Below, piece after piece: positions 6,899 through 16,637 of a DNA stretch of 64,000 nt. The notes below the pieces were generated by a model that saw only the letters and a list, made by a program, of their open reading frames with translations, was not told the origin of the DNA and did not search any database. The stretch is from Flavilitoribacter nigricans DSM 23189 = NBRC 102662. GTDB lineage: Bacteria > Bacteroidota > Bacteroidia > Chitinophagales > Saprospiraceae. The stretch spans positions 244,660 through 308,659 of the forward strand of contig NZ_PDUD01000024.1 of the NCBI RefSeq assembly GCF_002646595.1, given 5' to 3'. The position numbers and the translations under genes were made by a program. Numbering within the stretch: position 1 is the first letter of the stretch; every line of letters starts with the position of its first letter.

Positions 6899-9391
6899 AT
6901 GAAGTCCAAACCACAAACTGCCAGACCACCTTACTCCACCGGGGAGATCGCAGAGATCATCCGGGCTGAAAAGCACGGGCCACCGGATGCAGATCCCGAG
7001 ATCATTTATCTACTGACGGACAGCCGGCAGGTTCGCTTTGCCGGACAGTCCCTGTTTTTTGCCATTTCGGGGCCCCAGCACGACGGCCACGCCTTTCTGG
7101 AGGAAGCCTACCGGAAAGGGGTACGTGTTTTTGTGATCAGTCGCCTACCGGAAAACTGGGAAGGGGCCGATGCAATTTTTTTAAAAGTCTACGACACGCT
7201 GGCTGCGCTCCAACAACTCAGCCGGCACCACCGGGCCGAATTTGGAATTCCCGTGATCGGCATCACCGGCAGCAACGGGAAAACGACGGTCAAGGAATGG
7301 CTCTTCCAGATCTTACAGGAATCTTATCGGATCGTACGCAGTCCGCGAAGTTATAATTCCCAGGTGGGCGTGCCGCTTTCCGTATGGGGGATGCGCGACT
7401 TTCACGAACTCGGTATATTCGAGGCCGGCATCTCCCAACCCGGAGAGATGCAAAAACTGGCCGCTATTCTGAACCCCACTATCGGTATACTCACCAATAT
7501 CGGCTCCGCGCACGATGCAGGTTTTTCCAGCCGGGAACAAAAACTCCGGGAAAAACTTCAGCTATTCCGCAATGTCGAGGTACTCATTTACCAATCCGGT
7601 TTGGAAGAACTGGACCGGGTCATCGCGCAATCCGGCCTCCGCACCTTCACCTGGTCTACGCATCAGGATGCCGACCTTTATATCCGGGAGATCGACTGGA
7701 ACCCGGGTGACACCCGGATTACCGCTCACTTCCGGGGAGAAACCCTACACCTCCGGATCCCATTTTCCGATGCCGCAGCCGTACAGAATGCGATCCACTG
7801 CCTGGCTACCGGATTGTACCTGGGGTTGCCCCCGGAGCAACTGGCCGGTCGCATCGGGCAACTCAGTCCCATCGCCATGCGGCTGGAACTACAGGACGGC
7901 CGGGACGGGTGTACCCTGATCAACGACAGCTACAACTCAGACCTGCAATCACTGGCCATTGCCCTGGATTACGCCCAGCAGCAAAGGGGCGAAAGTCAAC
8001 TCAGTCTTATTCTTTCCGATATCCTCCAAAGCGGCACCGGCCCGAAACAACTGTATCGCAGTGTAGCTGAGCTGCTCCACCAATACCGCGTGGATCGCCT
8101 GATTGGAGTGGGGGAAAAGATCCATTTGATTGATGACTATCTTCAGCCGGCCATCAAACGGAACTTCTTTAAAAGCACCGGCGGCTTGCTGGCCGAACTT
8201 GACCAGTTGGCCTTCCGGAACGAAACCATTCTCATTAAGGGAGCACGACCGTTCGCCTTTGAAACGATTGCGCTCCGGCTGCTCCCCTATACGCACCGGA
8301 CCCTGCTGGAGATCAACCTCAGTGCCATTGCACACAATATCCGGACCTTCAATGCTTTCCTAAATCCCGACACCCGGATGATGGGCATGGTCAAGGCCGC
8401 CGCTTACGGCAGCGGAAGTGCCGAGGTAGCCAGATTATTAAGTTTTCAGGGGATCGAATACCTCGGCGTTGCCTACGTGGACGAAGGAGTAGAACTCCGG
8501 AAAGCCGGGATCACCCTTCCCATCATGGTGCTCAATCCGGAACCGGTGACCTTTTCCTCCCTCTCCGAATACGATCTGGAACCGGAAGTATACAGCCTGG
8601 CCCAGGTACAGGCCCTCGCCCAGTATACGCGTACGCGGGGAAGCGTGATCCGCATTCACCTCAAGGTCGATACCGGCATGCGCCGCCTGGGTTTTATGCC
8701 GACGGATCTGGACGAGCTGATCCGTTTGCTGCAGGAACACCCACAGATCCCGCTGGCTTCCGTTTTCTCCCATCTCGCCGCCAGTGAAGATGAAGGGGAA
8801 GACGCCTTCACCCGGGATCAGGCCATGCGATTCAACGACTTCTACGAACGGCTCTGCGCCGCCCTGGACTATTGCCCACTGAGACATCTGCTCAATTCGG
8901 CCGGGATTGCCCGTTTCCCACAATACCAGATGGATATGGTACGTTTGGGCATTGGGATGTACGGGCTTGAGGTCTGCGGGGAACTACAGGGTCGCCTAAG
9001 GCCTTCTTTTCGCCTCAGCAGCCGTATTTCTCAGATCCGTCCGGTACTGGCGGGAGAAACCATCGGCTATGGCCGTCGGGGCCGTGCCGAAAAAGACCGA
9101 AAGATCGCGACGGTTAGCATCGGATATGCCGACGGACTGCTCCGGCGAGCCGGCAACGGTCGGTATTCGTTCCGCCTGCACGGCAAATTGGCGCCTACTG
9201 TCGGTAATATTTGCATGGATATGTGCATGATCGATGTAACCCATATCCCGGATGCCCGCGAGGGGGACGAAGTGCTGGTGTTCGGGGAAGAGCTTCCCAT
9301 TGAACGACTTGCAGCCGTTTACGAAACCATTCCCTACGAAGTGCTGACGGGAATTTCGGGGCGGGTAAAGCGGGTGTACATCATGGAATGA
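6899..9391 (+). CDS. murF-alr: MurF-alanine racemase fusion
   Basis: Bifunctional cell-wall enzyme of 830 residues. The N-terminal half (about 1-450) is UDP-MurNAc-tripeptide--D-Ala-D-Ala ligase, with the ATP loop GITGSNGKTT at 121-130 and the central Mur ligase motif around LINDSYNSD. The C-terminal half (about 460-830) is a PLP alanine racemase with Lys499 in MVKAAAYGSG and the substrate-side ETIGYGRRG and GNICMDMCMIDV motifs. The racemase motif has AAAYGSG where NAYGHG is usual. One chain could thus make D-Ala and add D-Ala-D-Ala to the precursor; D-Ala-D-Ala ligase itself is not here. The ATG at 6899 is chosen from the promoter position. Such fusions are known in Bacteroidota. Confidence 0.92.
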   Translation: MKSKPQTARPPYSTGEIAEIIRAEKHGPPDADPEIIYLLTDSRQVRFAGQSLFFAISGPQHDGHAFLEEAYRKGVRVFVISRLPENWEGADAIFLKVYDTLAALQQLSRHHRAEFGIPVIGITGSNGKTTVKEWLFQILQESYRIVRSPRSYNSQVGVPLSVWGMRDFHELGIFEAGISQPGEMQKLAAILNPTIGILTNIGSAHDAGFSSREQKLREKLQLFRNVEVLIYQSGLEELDRVIAQSGLRTFTWSTHQDADLYIREIDWNPGDTRITAHFRGETLHLRIPFSDAAAVQNAIHCLATGLYLGLPPEQLAGRIGQLSPIAMRLELQDGRDGCTLINDSYNSDLQSLAIALDYAQQQRGESQLSLILSDILQSGTGPKQLYRSVAELLHQYRVDRLIGVGEKIHLIDDYLQPAIKRNFFKSTGGLLAELDQLAFRNETILIKGARPFAFETIALRLLPYTHRTLLEINLSAIAHNIRTFNAFLNPDTRMMGMVKAAAYGSGSAEVARLLSFQGIEYLGVAYVDEGVELRKAGITLPIMVLNPEPVTFSSLSEYDLEPEVYSLAQVQALAQYTRTRGSVIRIHLKVDTGMRRLGFMPTDLDELIRLLQEHPQIPLASVFSHLAASEDEGEDAFTRDQAMRFNDFYERLCAALDYCPLRHLLNSAGIARFPQYQMDMVRLGIGMYGLEVCGELQGRLRPSFRLSSRISQIRPVLAGETIGYGRRGRAEKDRKIATVSIGYADGLLRRAGNGRYSFRLHGKLAPTVGNICMDMCMIDVTHIPDAREGDEVLVFGEELPIERLAAVYETIPYEVLTGISGRVKRVYIME

Positions 9392-9497
9392 CAGAAAAAA
9401 ATCCGGAAGCCCCCCTTCCCGGAAGATCCGGCTTTCGGTCTCCCCGATACGGAAAAGGAGTATGATCTTCCGGATACCTGGAACCATAATTATTCAT

Positions 9498-9505
9498 TAC
9501 CTTTG
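9498..9505 (+). promoter_or_regulatory. Promoter -7 element of the PPIase operon
   Basis: TACCTTTG, an exact TAnnTTTG match, about 40-60 bp before the first gene. A hairpin GCAGGG (9505-9510) / CCCTGC (9520-9525) begins at its last base and would cover the start of the transcript. Confidence 0.55.
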
Positions 9506-9543
9506 CAGGGTTTTTTAACCCCTGCGTATTTTGTGAGTTTACT

Positions 9544-11535
9544 TTGATAAAAAAGGATAAACCAGTGAAACAACTTTTTGCAATTCTGTTACTGACATTC
9601 GGCCTTTCCGGCCTGGTAATTGCCCAAAATGGAGACGACGTACTTTTTTCCGTTGCGGGTACGCCGGTTACCGTAGATGAATTCGATTATATCTACAGCA
9701 AAACGAACGGTAATAACGCGGACTACTCCAGAAAATCCTTGGAAGAGTACCTCGATCTTTATATAAAATTCAAGCTGAAAGTACAGAAGGCCCACGATCT
9801 GAAACTGGATACCATCCCGGCGCTGAAGGAAGAACTGGCCGGATACCGCCGCCAGCTGGCCGACGCCTACCTCATTGACCGGACCGTTACGGACAAACTG
9901 GTTCAGGAGGCCTACGAACGCATTCAGCAGGACGTGGACATCAGCCACATCCTGGTCAGTGTGGCTCCCGATGCCAGCCCGGCCGACACCATGGCCGCTT
10001 ACCAGAAGATCATGACGGCCAAACAACAACTCTCCACCGGAGGGTCGTTCGAAACGATCGCCAAGTCCGTTTCCGATGACAAGTCAGCTCAGCGAAACGG
10101 TGGGCATATCGGCTTCGTTACGGCCTTATTTCCCAAAGGGCTGTACCAGTTGGAGACGGTCGCCTATACGGGTCCGTTAAATCAACTGCTCGGTCCCATC
10201 CGTTCGGATGCCGGTTATCACTTACTGAAGATCCACAGCCGCAGACCCGCCCGCGGTGAAATGGAAGCCGCACATATCCTGTTGCGGGTAAAAGACGGGA
10301 ATGATGCCGCCGTTAAAAAACAAATGGACAGCATGCGCCGCACCCTGGAAGATGGTGCGGACTTCGAGCAACTTGCCCGCGAACACTCTGAAGACCGGGC
10401 TACTGCCAACGAAGGCGGATACATCGGTTTCTTCGGCATCAATCGCTACGAGCCGGTATTTGAAGACGCTGCTTTTGCGATCGAGAACGATGGAGATATC
10501 TCTCCGGTTGTAAAATCCAACATCGGATACCACCTGATCAAAAGAATTTCCCGGAAGACCATACAACCTTTTGAGGTAGAAAAAGGTCGTTTAGAGGCAC
10601 GGATCAGTCAGGATCCCCGGTTTGAGATCGCCAAAACGGCTATGTTGAACCGGATCAAAATGGAAAACGACTTCAAGGAGAGCGCTAAGGTATTGAATAC
10701 TTTTGCCCAGATGCAGACGGATACCTTCCTCACTTTCCGCTGGAAGGCACCCGCTAAACCGTCTAAGGAGACTTTGTTTTCTCTGGACGACTACAAGGTT
10801 ACCCTGGGTGACTTTACCGACTGGCTCACACGCGCTTCCCGCAAACGCCTGCGTATGGGAGGAGGAAGCAGCGATGTACAGGCCGCCGTTCAGAGTCTTT
10901 ACGCAGACTTTGTGAACGAAAAGCTGATGGAGTTTGAAGAAACGCAGCTGGAAGAGCGTTATCCGGAATTCAAAGCGCTGATGCGCGAATACCGGGAAGG
11001 CATTCTGCTTTTCGAAGCAACCAAAATGTTGGTGTGGGATAAAGCCGGTCAGGATACTCTTGGATTGCGGAAGTTCTACGATACGATCCGCGGAAAATAC
11101 CGCTGGGGGGATCGCGTCCGCACCAGCGTATACGAAGTCCACAGCAAGCATAAGGATATGTTGACGGATATTCGCAATTTTGCCGCTGAAAATACGCCGG
11201 AAGAAGTTTTGGCGAAATACAATACACCTGAGAACAAGATCCTGAAGTACGAAGAATTTACGTACGAAAAGAATCGCAATGTGCCGCCCCCAATGGCTTC
11301 GGCCAAGTGGGAAGCCGGCACCCTGAGTGCGAACGAACCGACGCGATTGAACACCCTTAAATTTTACAAATTTGAAGAGGTGATGCCCCCGACCACCAAA
11401 ACCCTGCAGGAAGCCCGCGGATACGTAGTGGCCGACTACCAGGATTACCTGGAAAAGCAATGGGTGGAGGAGTTGAAGAATGAGTACCGCGTAAAGGTCA
11501 ATCGCAAAGTTTTTGATAGCTTAATTAAAGAATAG
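9544..11535 (+). CDS. Exported peptidyl-prolyl isomerase with two PpiC domains
   Basis: Periplasmic parvulin-type foldase/chaperone, 663 residues. A signal peptide (KQLFAILLLTFGLSGLVIAQ) is followed by a short N-terminal helical region, then two tandem rotamase domains: about 120-230 (ISHILVSVAPDA to GYHLLKIHSR) and about 235-345 (AAHILLRVKDG to GYHLIKRISR). The C-terminal 300 residues are charged, helical and unassigned. The frame opens with TTG at 9544; a GTG at 9565 (MKQLF) would give a tidier signal peptide and may be the real start. It is first of three genes of like function (7 and 6 bp gaps), ending at the terminator at 13790. Likely clients are outer-membrane and T9SS proteins (inference). 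Confidence 0.88.
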   Translation: MIKKDKPVKQLFAILLLTFGLSGLVIAQNGDDVLFSVAGTPVTVDEFDYIYSKTNGNNADYSRKSLEEYLDLYIKFKLKVQKAHDLKLDTIPALKEELAGYRRQLADAYLIDRTVTDKLVQEAYERIQQDVDISHILVSVAPDASPADTMAAYQKIMTAKQQLSTGGSFETIAKSVSDDKSAQRNGGHIGFVTALFPKGLYQLETVAYTGPLNQLLGPIRSDAGYHLLKIHSRRPARGEMEAAHILLRVKDGNDAAVKKQMDSMRRTLEDGADFEQLAREHSEDRATANEGGYIGFFGINRYEPVFEDAAFAIENDGDISPVVKSNIGYHLIKRISRKTIQPFEVEKGRLEARISQDPRFEIAKTAMLNRIKMENDFKESAKVLNTFAQMQTDTFLTFRWKAPAKPSKETLFSLDDYKVTLGDFTDWLTRASRKRLRMGGGSSDVQAAVQSLYADFVNEKLMEFEETQLEERYPEFKALMREYREGILLFEATKMLVWDKAGQDTLGLRKFYDTIRGKYRWGDRVRTSVYEVHSKHKDMLTDIRNFAAENTPEEVLAKYNTPENKILKYEEFTYEKNRNVPPPMASAKWEAGTLSANEPTRLNTLKFYKFEEVMPPTTKTLQEARGYVVADYQDYLEKQWVEELKNEYRVKVNRKVFDSLIKE

Positions 11536-11542
11536 AAGTTGC

Positions 11543-12412
11543 ATGCCAACTAAGCAATCCGGTGTCTTGTTTACCCTGTTTTGTGGGGTGATGGTGCTGC
11601 TGCTCGCAACCGGCTGTTCTTCGGATAACGAAGAATCAGAAAACCGTTTGCTGGCCCGCGTCAACAACAAGACGCTTTACCTGGCAGATATGGACGGAAT
11701 GTTCCCTCCGGGAACCGTTCCTGAAGACAGTGCCCTGATCATTGATGCCTTCACCCAGCGGTGGATCCGGGAAGCGGTCCTGCTGGACGAAGCCGAAAGG
11801 AATATTCCCAGTGATCTGAATATTGACAAACTGGTACGGGATTACCGGGCTTCGCTGATCAAGCACAATTACGAAAAGATCCTCGTAGAAGAATTGCTGG
11901 ATTCCACCATTGCGGAAACGGAACTGCAGGAGTTCTACGAAAAGAATAAAGAACAGTACCAGTTGGAAACGCCCATTGTGCGCTGCTACTTCCTCAAAGT
12001 ACCGCTTCCGGTACCGCGACAGAACGAGCTTCGCCGGATGTGGAACTCCAAGGACCCAGATCAGTTGAAAGATCTGGTGGCTTATTGTTCTCAATTTGCC
12101 GTTGCGCATTTGTTGGAAGACAGTACCTGGTACGATGTAGAGGATATTGCCGCCGAGCTTCCTCCGGGAACCTTAACGGCCAACAATATTGACTCTAAGC
12201 GGGAGTTTACCCAGCAGGATGATAAATTCCAGTATTTTTTCCGGCTGTTTGAACTCAAGAACCGGAAGGACATCGCTCCTTTATCGTATATTGAAGATCA
12301 GGCACGCAAAGTCATTCTGCACAAAAGAAAACTAGAATTGCTGGAGGATACCCGGGAAACGATGCTGGAACGGGAGATGCGCCGCAATAATGTGGAAATA
12401 TACAATTACTAG
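11543..12412 (+). CDS. SurA-N-like lipoprotein
   Basis: 289 residues with a lipoprotein signal: hydrophobic stretch then LLATGC, Cys about residue 25, so it should be anchored in the periplasm or outer membrane. The mature part is charged and helical and resembles the N-terminal chaperone arm of SurA/PpiC proteins (ARVNNKTLYLADMDGMFPPG, then a long DSALIIDAFTQRWIREAVLL helix) but no rotamase domain is visible. Lying between two PpiC-type isomerase genes with 7- and 6-bp gaps, it is probably a non-catalytic partner chaperone. Function is inferred from context and helical pattern only. Confidence 0.75.
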   Translation: MPTKQSGVLFTLFCGVMVLLLATGCSSDNEESENRLLARVNNKTLYLADMDGMFPPGTVPEDSALIIDAFTQRWIREAVLLDEAERNIPSDLNIDKLVRDYRASLIKHNYEKILVEELLDSTIAETELQEFYEKNKEQYQLETPIVRCYFLKVPLPVPRQNELRRMWNSKDPDQLKDLVAYCSQFAVAHLLEDSTWYDVEDIAAELPPGTLTANNIDSKREFTQQDDKFQYFFRLFELKNRKDIAPLSYIEDQARKVILHKRKLELLEDTRETMLEREMRRNNVEIYNY

Positions 12413-12418
12413 AGATAT

Positions 12419-13786
12419 ATGAAATCATTTTGGTTAAGTGTTTGTTTTCTGGGCTTACTGATCACTCAGGCTAACGGCCAGAGACAGATCATCGATAAGA
12501 TAATAGCTACTATTGGCGGTGAATTTGTTCTGCTTTCCGAAGTGGAGGAACAATTTTCCCTGATGGAAGCCCAGCAGGGTGTACTTCCCGAGGATGCCCG
12601 CTGCAATATTCTCGATCAGGCCATTCTGACTAAACTCCTGCTCAATCAGGCCAAGTTGGACAGTATCATCGTGGCGGACGGCGAAGTTGAAGAGCAACTC
12701 AACGCCCGGATCGACCGTATTCTGACCTACATGAATAACGACATTCAGCAGTTCGAGGAATACTACGGGCAGACGATCGGCGAGGTCAAGGAACAATTCC
12801 GGGAAGACCTGAAAAATCAGATCCTCACCGAAAGAATGCGGTCGGAGATCATCAATAATGTGACGGTAACGCCTTCGGAAGTGCGAAATTTCTTCAATCA
12901 GATCCCTAAAGACAGTTTACCGTATTTCAGTTCGGAAGTTGAGGTGGGTGAGATCGTTTACAAACCGAAAGTAAACGCAGAAGAGCGCCAGAAGTCGATC
13001 GACAAACTGAAAAATATTCGCGAACAGATCGTTAGTGGAGAAGCTACCTTCGAAGAAATGGCCGCCCGTTTCGGGGACGATGGCAGCGCCCGGGTTGGCG
13101 GAGACCTCGGCTGGAGTAAACGCGGTAACTTCGTACCGGCCTTCGAAGCAGCCGCGTACAAACTGGAAAAAGATGAGATCTCGCCGGTAGTTGAAACCGA
13201 GTTTGGTTTCCACATCATTCAGATGCTGGAGCGCCGGGGTAACTCTGTGCACGTGCGCCACATCCTGGTCAAGCCGGAGATCACCGAGAATGACCTTACC
13301 CTGGCCCGCAATCATCTGGATTCCATCCGTACCCTCGTCATCAGTGATTCGCTGAGTTTTTCCGTTGCCGTAAAACGCCACTCCAATAAGGATGTGCAGA
13401 GCTATAACAACGACGGCCGGATGGTGAACCCGGCTACGGGTAACACCTTCTTTGAGGTGGGCGATCTGGATGCCGATATCTATTTCACGATCGATACCAT
13501 GGAAGTTGACCAGATCTCAGCACCTTTTGAGTTTACCGGTCCTACGGGAGAGACTTTCTACCGCATCATCAAGCTGCAATCGCGTACCAAACCCCACCTG
13601 GCCAACCTGCAGCAGGATTATTCCAAGATCCAGCAGGCGGCCATCCAGGCTAAGAAGAACGACTACGTCAACGAATGGGTTTTGGAAAAAGCCGAAGCAA
13701 CTTATATCGACCTGGACCCGATGTACGACAGTTGTCCGATCATCCAGAAATGGAAACAGGATCGGAGTGTTACGATACGACCTTAG
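12419..13786 (+). CDS. SurA-like periplasmic peptidyl-prolyl isomerase
   Basis: 455-residue exported foldase with SurA-like layout. Signal peptide (about 1-20, ending ANGQ), SurA N-terminal domain (about 22-150, IIDKIIATIGGEFVLLSEVEEQ), first rotamase domain (about 175-280, with GGDLGWSKRGNFVPAFEAAA) and a second, more divergent one (about 282-390, starting VHVRHILVK). SurA-type proteins deliver unfolded barrels to the outer-membrane assembly machinery. It ends the three-gene operon and is followed at once by a strong terminator. The symbol surA is plausible, but several paralogues per genome are normal in this phylum, so I leave it off. Confidence 0.9.
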   Translation: MKSFWLSVCFLGLLITQANGQRQIIDKIIATIGGEFVLLSEVEEQFSLMEAQQGVLPEDARCNILDQAILTKLLLNQAKLDSIIVADGEVEEQLNARIDRILTYMNNDIQQFEEYYGQTIGEVKEQFREDLKNQILTERMRSEIINNVTVTPSEVRNFFNQIPKDSLPYFSSEVEVGEIVYKPKVNAEERQKSIDKLKNIREQIVSGEATFEEMAARFGDDGSARVGGDLGWSKRGNFVPAFEAAAYKLEKDEISPVVETEFGFHIIQMLERRGNSVHVRHILVKPEITENDLTLARNHLDSIRTLVISDSLSFSVAVKRHSNKDVQSYNNDGRMVNPATGNTFFEVGDLDADIYFTIDTMEVDQISAPFEFTGPTGETFYRIIKLQSRTKPHLANLQQDYSKIQQAAIQAKKNDYVNEWVLEKAEATYIDLDPMYDSCPIIQKWKQDRSVTIRP

Positions 13787-13789
13787 CAC

Positions 13790-13840
13790 AATAATTCACC
13801 GCAGTGGTTAAATTTCCGACTGCTGCGGTGAATTATTTTC
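13790..13840 (+). terminator. Terminator of the PPIase operon
   Basis: Perfect 15-bp stem AATAATTCACCGCAG (13790-13804) / CTGCGGTGAATTATT (13823-13837) with an 18-base loop and a short T-run. Confidence 0.85.
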
Positions 13841-13876
13841 GCCCCTCAATTTTATCTATAATCCCAATCTCAGAAC

Positions 13877-14548
13877 ATGCAGCATTATTTACTCCTCCTG
13901 ATCCTTTTCCTTTCGGCCGGGCAGTTATCCGCCCAGGTGACCCTCGAACCACAACAGATCGTCGTTACGGAAGTCAGCCCGGATAGTACCCAGGCTATCG
14001 GCTACGGTCGGGTCAAAAATAATGCCGACGAAACCCGCACTTACCGTTGGGTAAGAACGATCCGTTCCATTTCCGAGGGTTGGGAAACGGCAGTATGCGA
14101 TACCAATCTCTGTTATCTTCCTTATGTCGACAGCATGGAATTTGAGCTTTCCGCCCAGTTGGAGGCCAATATGAATGTCTACGTCTATCCCAACGAACTG
14201 GAAGGTAGCGCCGTCGTGGAAGTGAAAGTCGTGGATGTAGCCAATCCCGAGGTTTCGGCCAGCGCCGTCTATTATTTCAACGCTTCGCCGAGCAGTACGC
14301 GAAAAAGAGAACGCCATAAGAACCTCCAGGTGTACCCCAATCCTACCCGAAATATTTTCCAGGTAACGAATAGTGAAGCCGTTGGTAAGGTCGTACTGTT
14401 CAATCTTCTGGGACGCGAGCTCAAATCATTTTCCTACATCCCCGGCGACCTGTACCGAATGGACAATCTGCCGAAAGGCACTTATCTCGTACAGTTCCAG
14501 GACCGGGACGGACGCATATTAGTTACCCGGGTACTGAATAAATTGTAA
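13877..14548 (+). CDS. Secreted protein with T9SS type A sorting domain
   Basis: 223 residues: signal peptide (about 1-20, LLILFLSAGQLSAQ), a central beta-rich region (about 20-140) of a kind found in secreted proteins with a protective immunoglobulin-like fold, then a type A T9SS C-terminal domain (about 150-223) with the typical LQVYPNPTRN opening, LFNLLGRELKSF middle and GTYLVQF / VTRVLNKL end. It should be exported by Sec and then T9SS to the surface or medium. The central part matches no enzyme I know; it may be a structural or adhesive protein. It follows the PPIase operon after a terminator, so it has its own promoter. Confidence 0.8.
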   Translation: MQHYLLLLILFLSAGQLSAQVTLEPQQIVVTEVSPDSTQAIGYGRVKNNADETRTYRWVRTIRSISEGWETAVCDTNLCYLPYVDSMEFELSAQLEANMNVYVYPNELEGSAVVEVKVVDVANPEVSASAVYYFNASPSSTRKRERHKNLQVYPNPTRNIFQVTNSEAVGKVVLFNLLGRELKSFSYIPGDLYRMDNLPKGTYLVQFQDRDGRILVTRVLNKL

Positions 14549-14580
14549 ATTGGAACCAAAATCCTTTTTACAATTCAGGT

Positions 14581-15921
14581 ATGATTCCGCAAATTTCCCG
14601 TTTACGATCTTTTGCCAACTCCTTCCGATTCGTAAAAGATCCCATCAGTGCGATCAACGGTAACCTCCAACAGTTGGGACCGACCTACGGTATGTATTTG
14701 GGCGGCCTCAAGGCCGGCATCCTGTCGATCGAACCGGAGATAATCCAGCAGATCCTGCAAAAGAACCACCGCAACTATCCCAAGTCACCGATGCACTTTG
14801 AGAAACTGGCCTATTTCCTCGGGAATGGCCTGCTCACCAGCACCGGAGATTACTGGCTGCGGCAACGGAGATTGATCCAGCCCGGCTTCCACCGCCAGAA
14901 ACTCGCTGCGCTTACCGATATCATGCAGGATACCATTGAGCAGCAACTCGACCGTTTTGAACAACGGATCGACGGAGAGGTCGATGCCTATACCGAAATG
15001 ATGGAAATGGCTTTTCGGGTAGTTGCCGCTTCCCTGTTCAGTACCGCTCTCACGGAGGAGGAATTGCAAAAACTGAGCTATGCGATCACCACACTGCAGG
15101 AATTCATCGTACGGCAGATCCGGCAACCATACCTCAATCCGTGGTTCAGGATCAGCGGCCAGGTCCGAAAGCACGAACGCCTAACCGGCCAGGCCGATAG
15201 CGTGATCAAAAATACGATCAGGAAGCGACAGGCCAATCAGGAGAAAGGCGACGACCTGTTACAGATGCTGATGGATGCCCGCTACGAGGATACCGGCGAG
15301 CCGATGGGCGAAAGACAACTGCTGGATGAAAGCAAGATCATTTTTGTGGCGGGCCATGAGACTTCAGCTAATGCATTATCCTGGACCTGGTACCTGTTGG
15401 CCCTGCATCCGGAAGTGACCCAAAAGATCCGGGATGAGATCCGGGCGGTATTGGAAGATCGGCGACCGACTTTTTCTGACCTGCCCAAACTGGCCTATAC
15501 CAGCCAGGTGATCGAAGAAAGTATGCGCCTGTACCCACCGGCCTGGATCACGGACCGGCTCGCACTGGAAACCGATGAAATAAAAGGCGTGAAGATCCCG
15601 GCCGGTACGATAGCGGTGCCCTATATCTACGGCGCCCACCACAATCCGGCCACCTGGTCGGATCCGGAGACTTTTGATCCGGATCGTTTCAGTCCGGAAA
15701 ACCGCAAGAAAATACCCGCCTATGCCTATCTGCCTTTTGGCGGCGGCCCCAGACTATGCATCGGAAATAATTTCGCCATCATGGAAATGCAGTTGATCCT
15801 GGTGGAAATGATCCGACGTTATAATTTTGAGCTGGTGCCCGGTCAGGAGATCCAGATGAAGGCGCTGGTCACGCTCCGGCCCTATCCGGGCGTGCGTATG
15901 AAATTTTCCCGACGTCCGTAG
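14581..15921 (+). CDS. Cytochrome P450
   Basis: Soluble-type P450 monooxygenase, 446 residues. The heme-thiolate loop FGGGPRLCIG carries Cys393; the I-helix oxygen-activation motif AGHETS, the K-helix EESMRLYPP (ExxR) and the PDRF segment are all in place. The layout is like bacterial P450s related to the CYP102 heme domain and fatty-acid/xenobiotic hydroxylases. No ferredoxin or reductase gene is adjacent, so redox partners lie elsewhere and the substrate is unknown. It converges on the next gene with a gap of only 12 bp. Confidence 0.93.
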   Translation: MIPQISRLRSFANSFRFVKDPISAINGNLQQLGPTYGMYLGGLKAGILSIEPEIIQQILQKNHRNYPKSPMHFEKLAYFLGNGLLTSTGDYWLRQRRLIQPGFHRQKLAALTDIMQDTIEQQLDRFEQRIDGEVDAYTEMMEMAFRVVAASLFSTALTEEELQKLSYAITTLQEFIVRQIRQPYLNPWFRISGQVRKHERLTGQADSVIKNTIRKRQANQEKGDDLLQMLMDARYEDTGEPMGERQLLDESKIIFVAGHETSANALSWTWYLLALHPEVTQKIRDEIRAVLEDRRPTFSDLPKLAYTSQVIEESMRLYPPAWITDRLALETDEIKGVKIPAGTIAVPYIYGAHHNPATWSDPETFDPDRFSPENRKKIPAYAYLPFGGGPRLCIGNNFAIMEMQLILVEMIRRYNFELVPGQEIQMKALVTLRPYPGVRMKFSRRP

Positions 15922-15933
15922 CCGCGCCGGCGA

Positions 15934-16350
15934 TCACTCCACCGGTATCACATCATCGACAAAATATTCCGTCTTACCCTGCCAGGGGAAAGAACGATAT
16001 CGTTGTTTGTAGTGCAGTTTTACCCGCTTGCCTTCGTACTGTTGCAGCTTTTCGTAAACCTCATTCCTGGTAACGGAAAAAGCCCAGATGTTGCCGCTGA
16101 GCCCGTCATTGGTATCCGATTGGAAACCACCCAGATTCAGTTGCCCTTCGTAGGTTTTGAATACTACGCCTTTGCGGGAGATCTTGATCAGATCACCGGC
16201 CCGGGTGCCGTCGCTGTAGGTCCAGCCGCTTACCCAAACGAAAATGCCGAAACCGGCAACGATCACCAGCAAGAGTACCAGGAAAAATTTTTTGATCCAG
16301 GCCCATACCTTGCTCCCGCCGCTTTTAACCACTTGTTGGAATTCACTCAT
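15934..16350 (-). CDS. Conserved single-pass membrane protein
   Basis: 138 residues with one transmembrane helix (about 21-43, FFLVLLLVIVAGFGIFVWV) and a beta-rich extracytoplasmic part: YSDGTRAGDLIKISRKGVVF, then KLHYKQRYRSFPWQGKTEYFV. This fits a small Bacteroidota family often misnamed 6-phosphogluconate dehydrogenase; no dehydrogenase motif is present. The conserved GxRxGxLxKxSxKG and YxxRYR blocks are the hallmarks. Function unknown. It is transcribed alone, and convergent with the P450 gene. Confidence 0.75.
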   Translation of the reverse strand: MSEFQQVVKSGGSKVWAWIKKFFLVLLLVIVAGFGIFVWVSGWTYSDGTRAGDLIKISRKGVVFKTYEGQLNLGGFQSDTNDGLSGNIWAFSVTRNEVYEKLQQYEGKRVKLHYKQRYRSFPWQGKTEYFVDDVIPVE

Positions 16351-16596
16351 AAGTGTCGAGGTTTGTTTGAGTGGTAAATTTACAATTTCCTTTACATTCC
16401 TGCATCGATGCAGAATTTATCTCCATCTGCACCTTGCAAAGCACACTCAATCCCAATTAAATTTCAATTTATAGTAGAAAATCAAAAATAAATTTTAGTT
16501 TCTTGAGAAGCCCCATTGATGATTCGGACTAAAATCTTTAACTTTAACAAACGAACTGTCCCTAAACCTCTAATTAATAACACCAAATCAAATTAA

Positions 16597-16621
16597 GTTG
16601 CGTTCTAATATTACACGCAAC
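16597..16621. repeat. Inverted repeat before the dioxygenase gene
   Basis: GTTGCGT (16597-16603) / ACGCAAC (16615-16621), centred about 30 bp upstream of the ATG at 16638. It could be an operator or leader hairpin. The rest of 16351-16637 is AT-rich with nothing else recognisable. Confidence 0.35.
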
Positions 16622-16637
16622 TATCATCCCTGACCTT

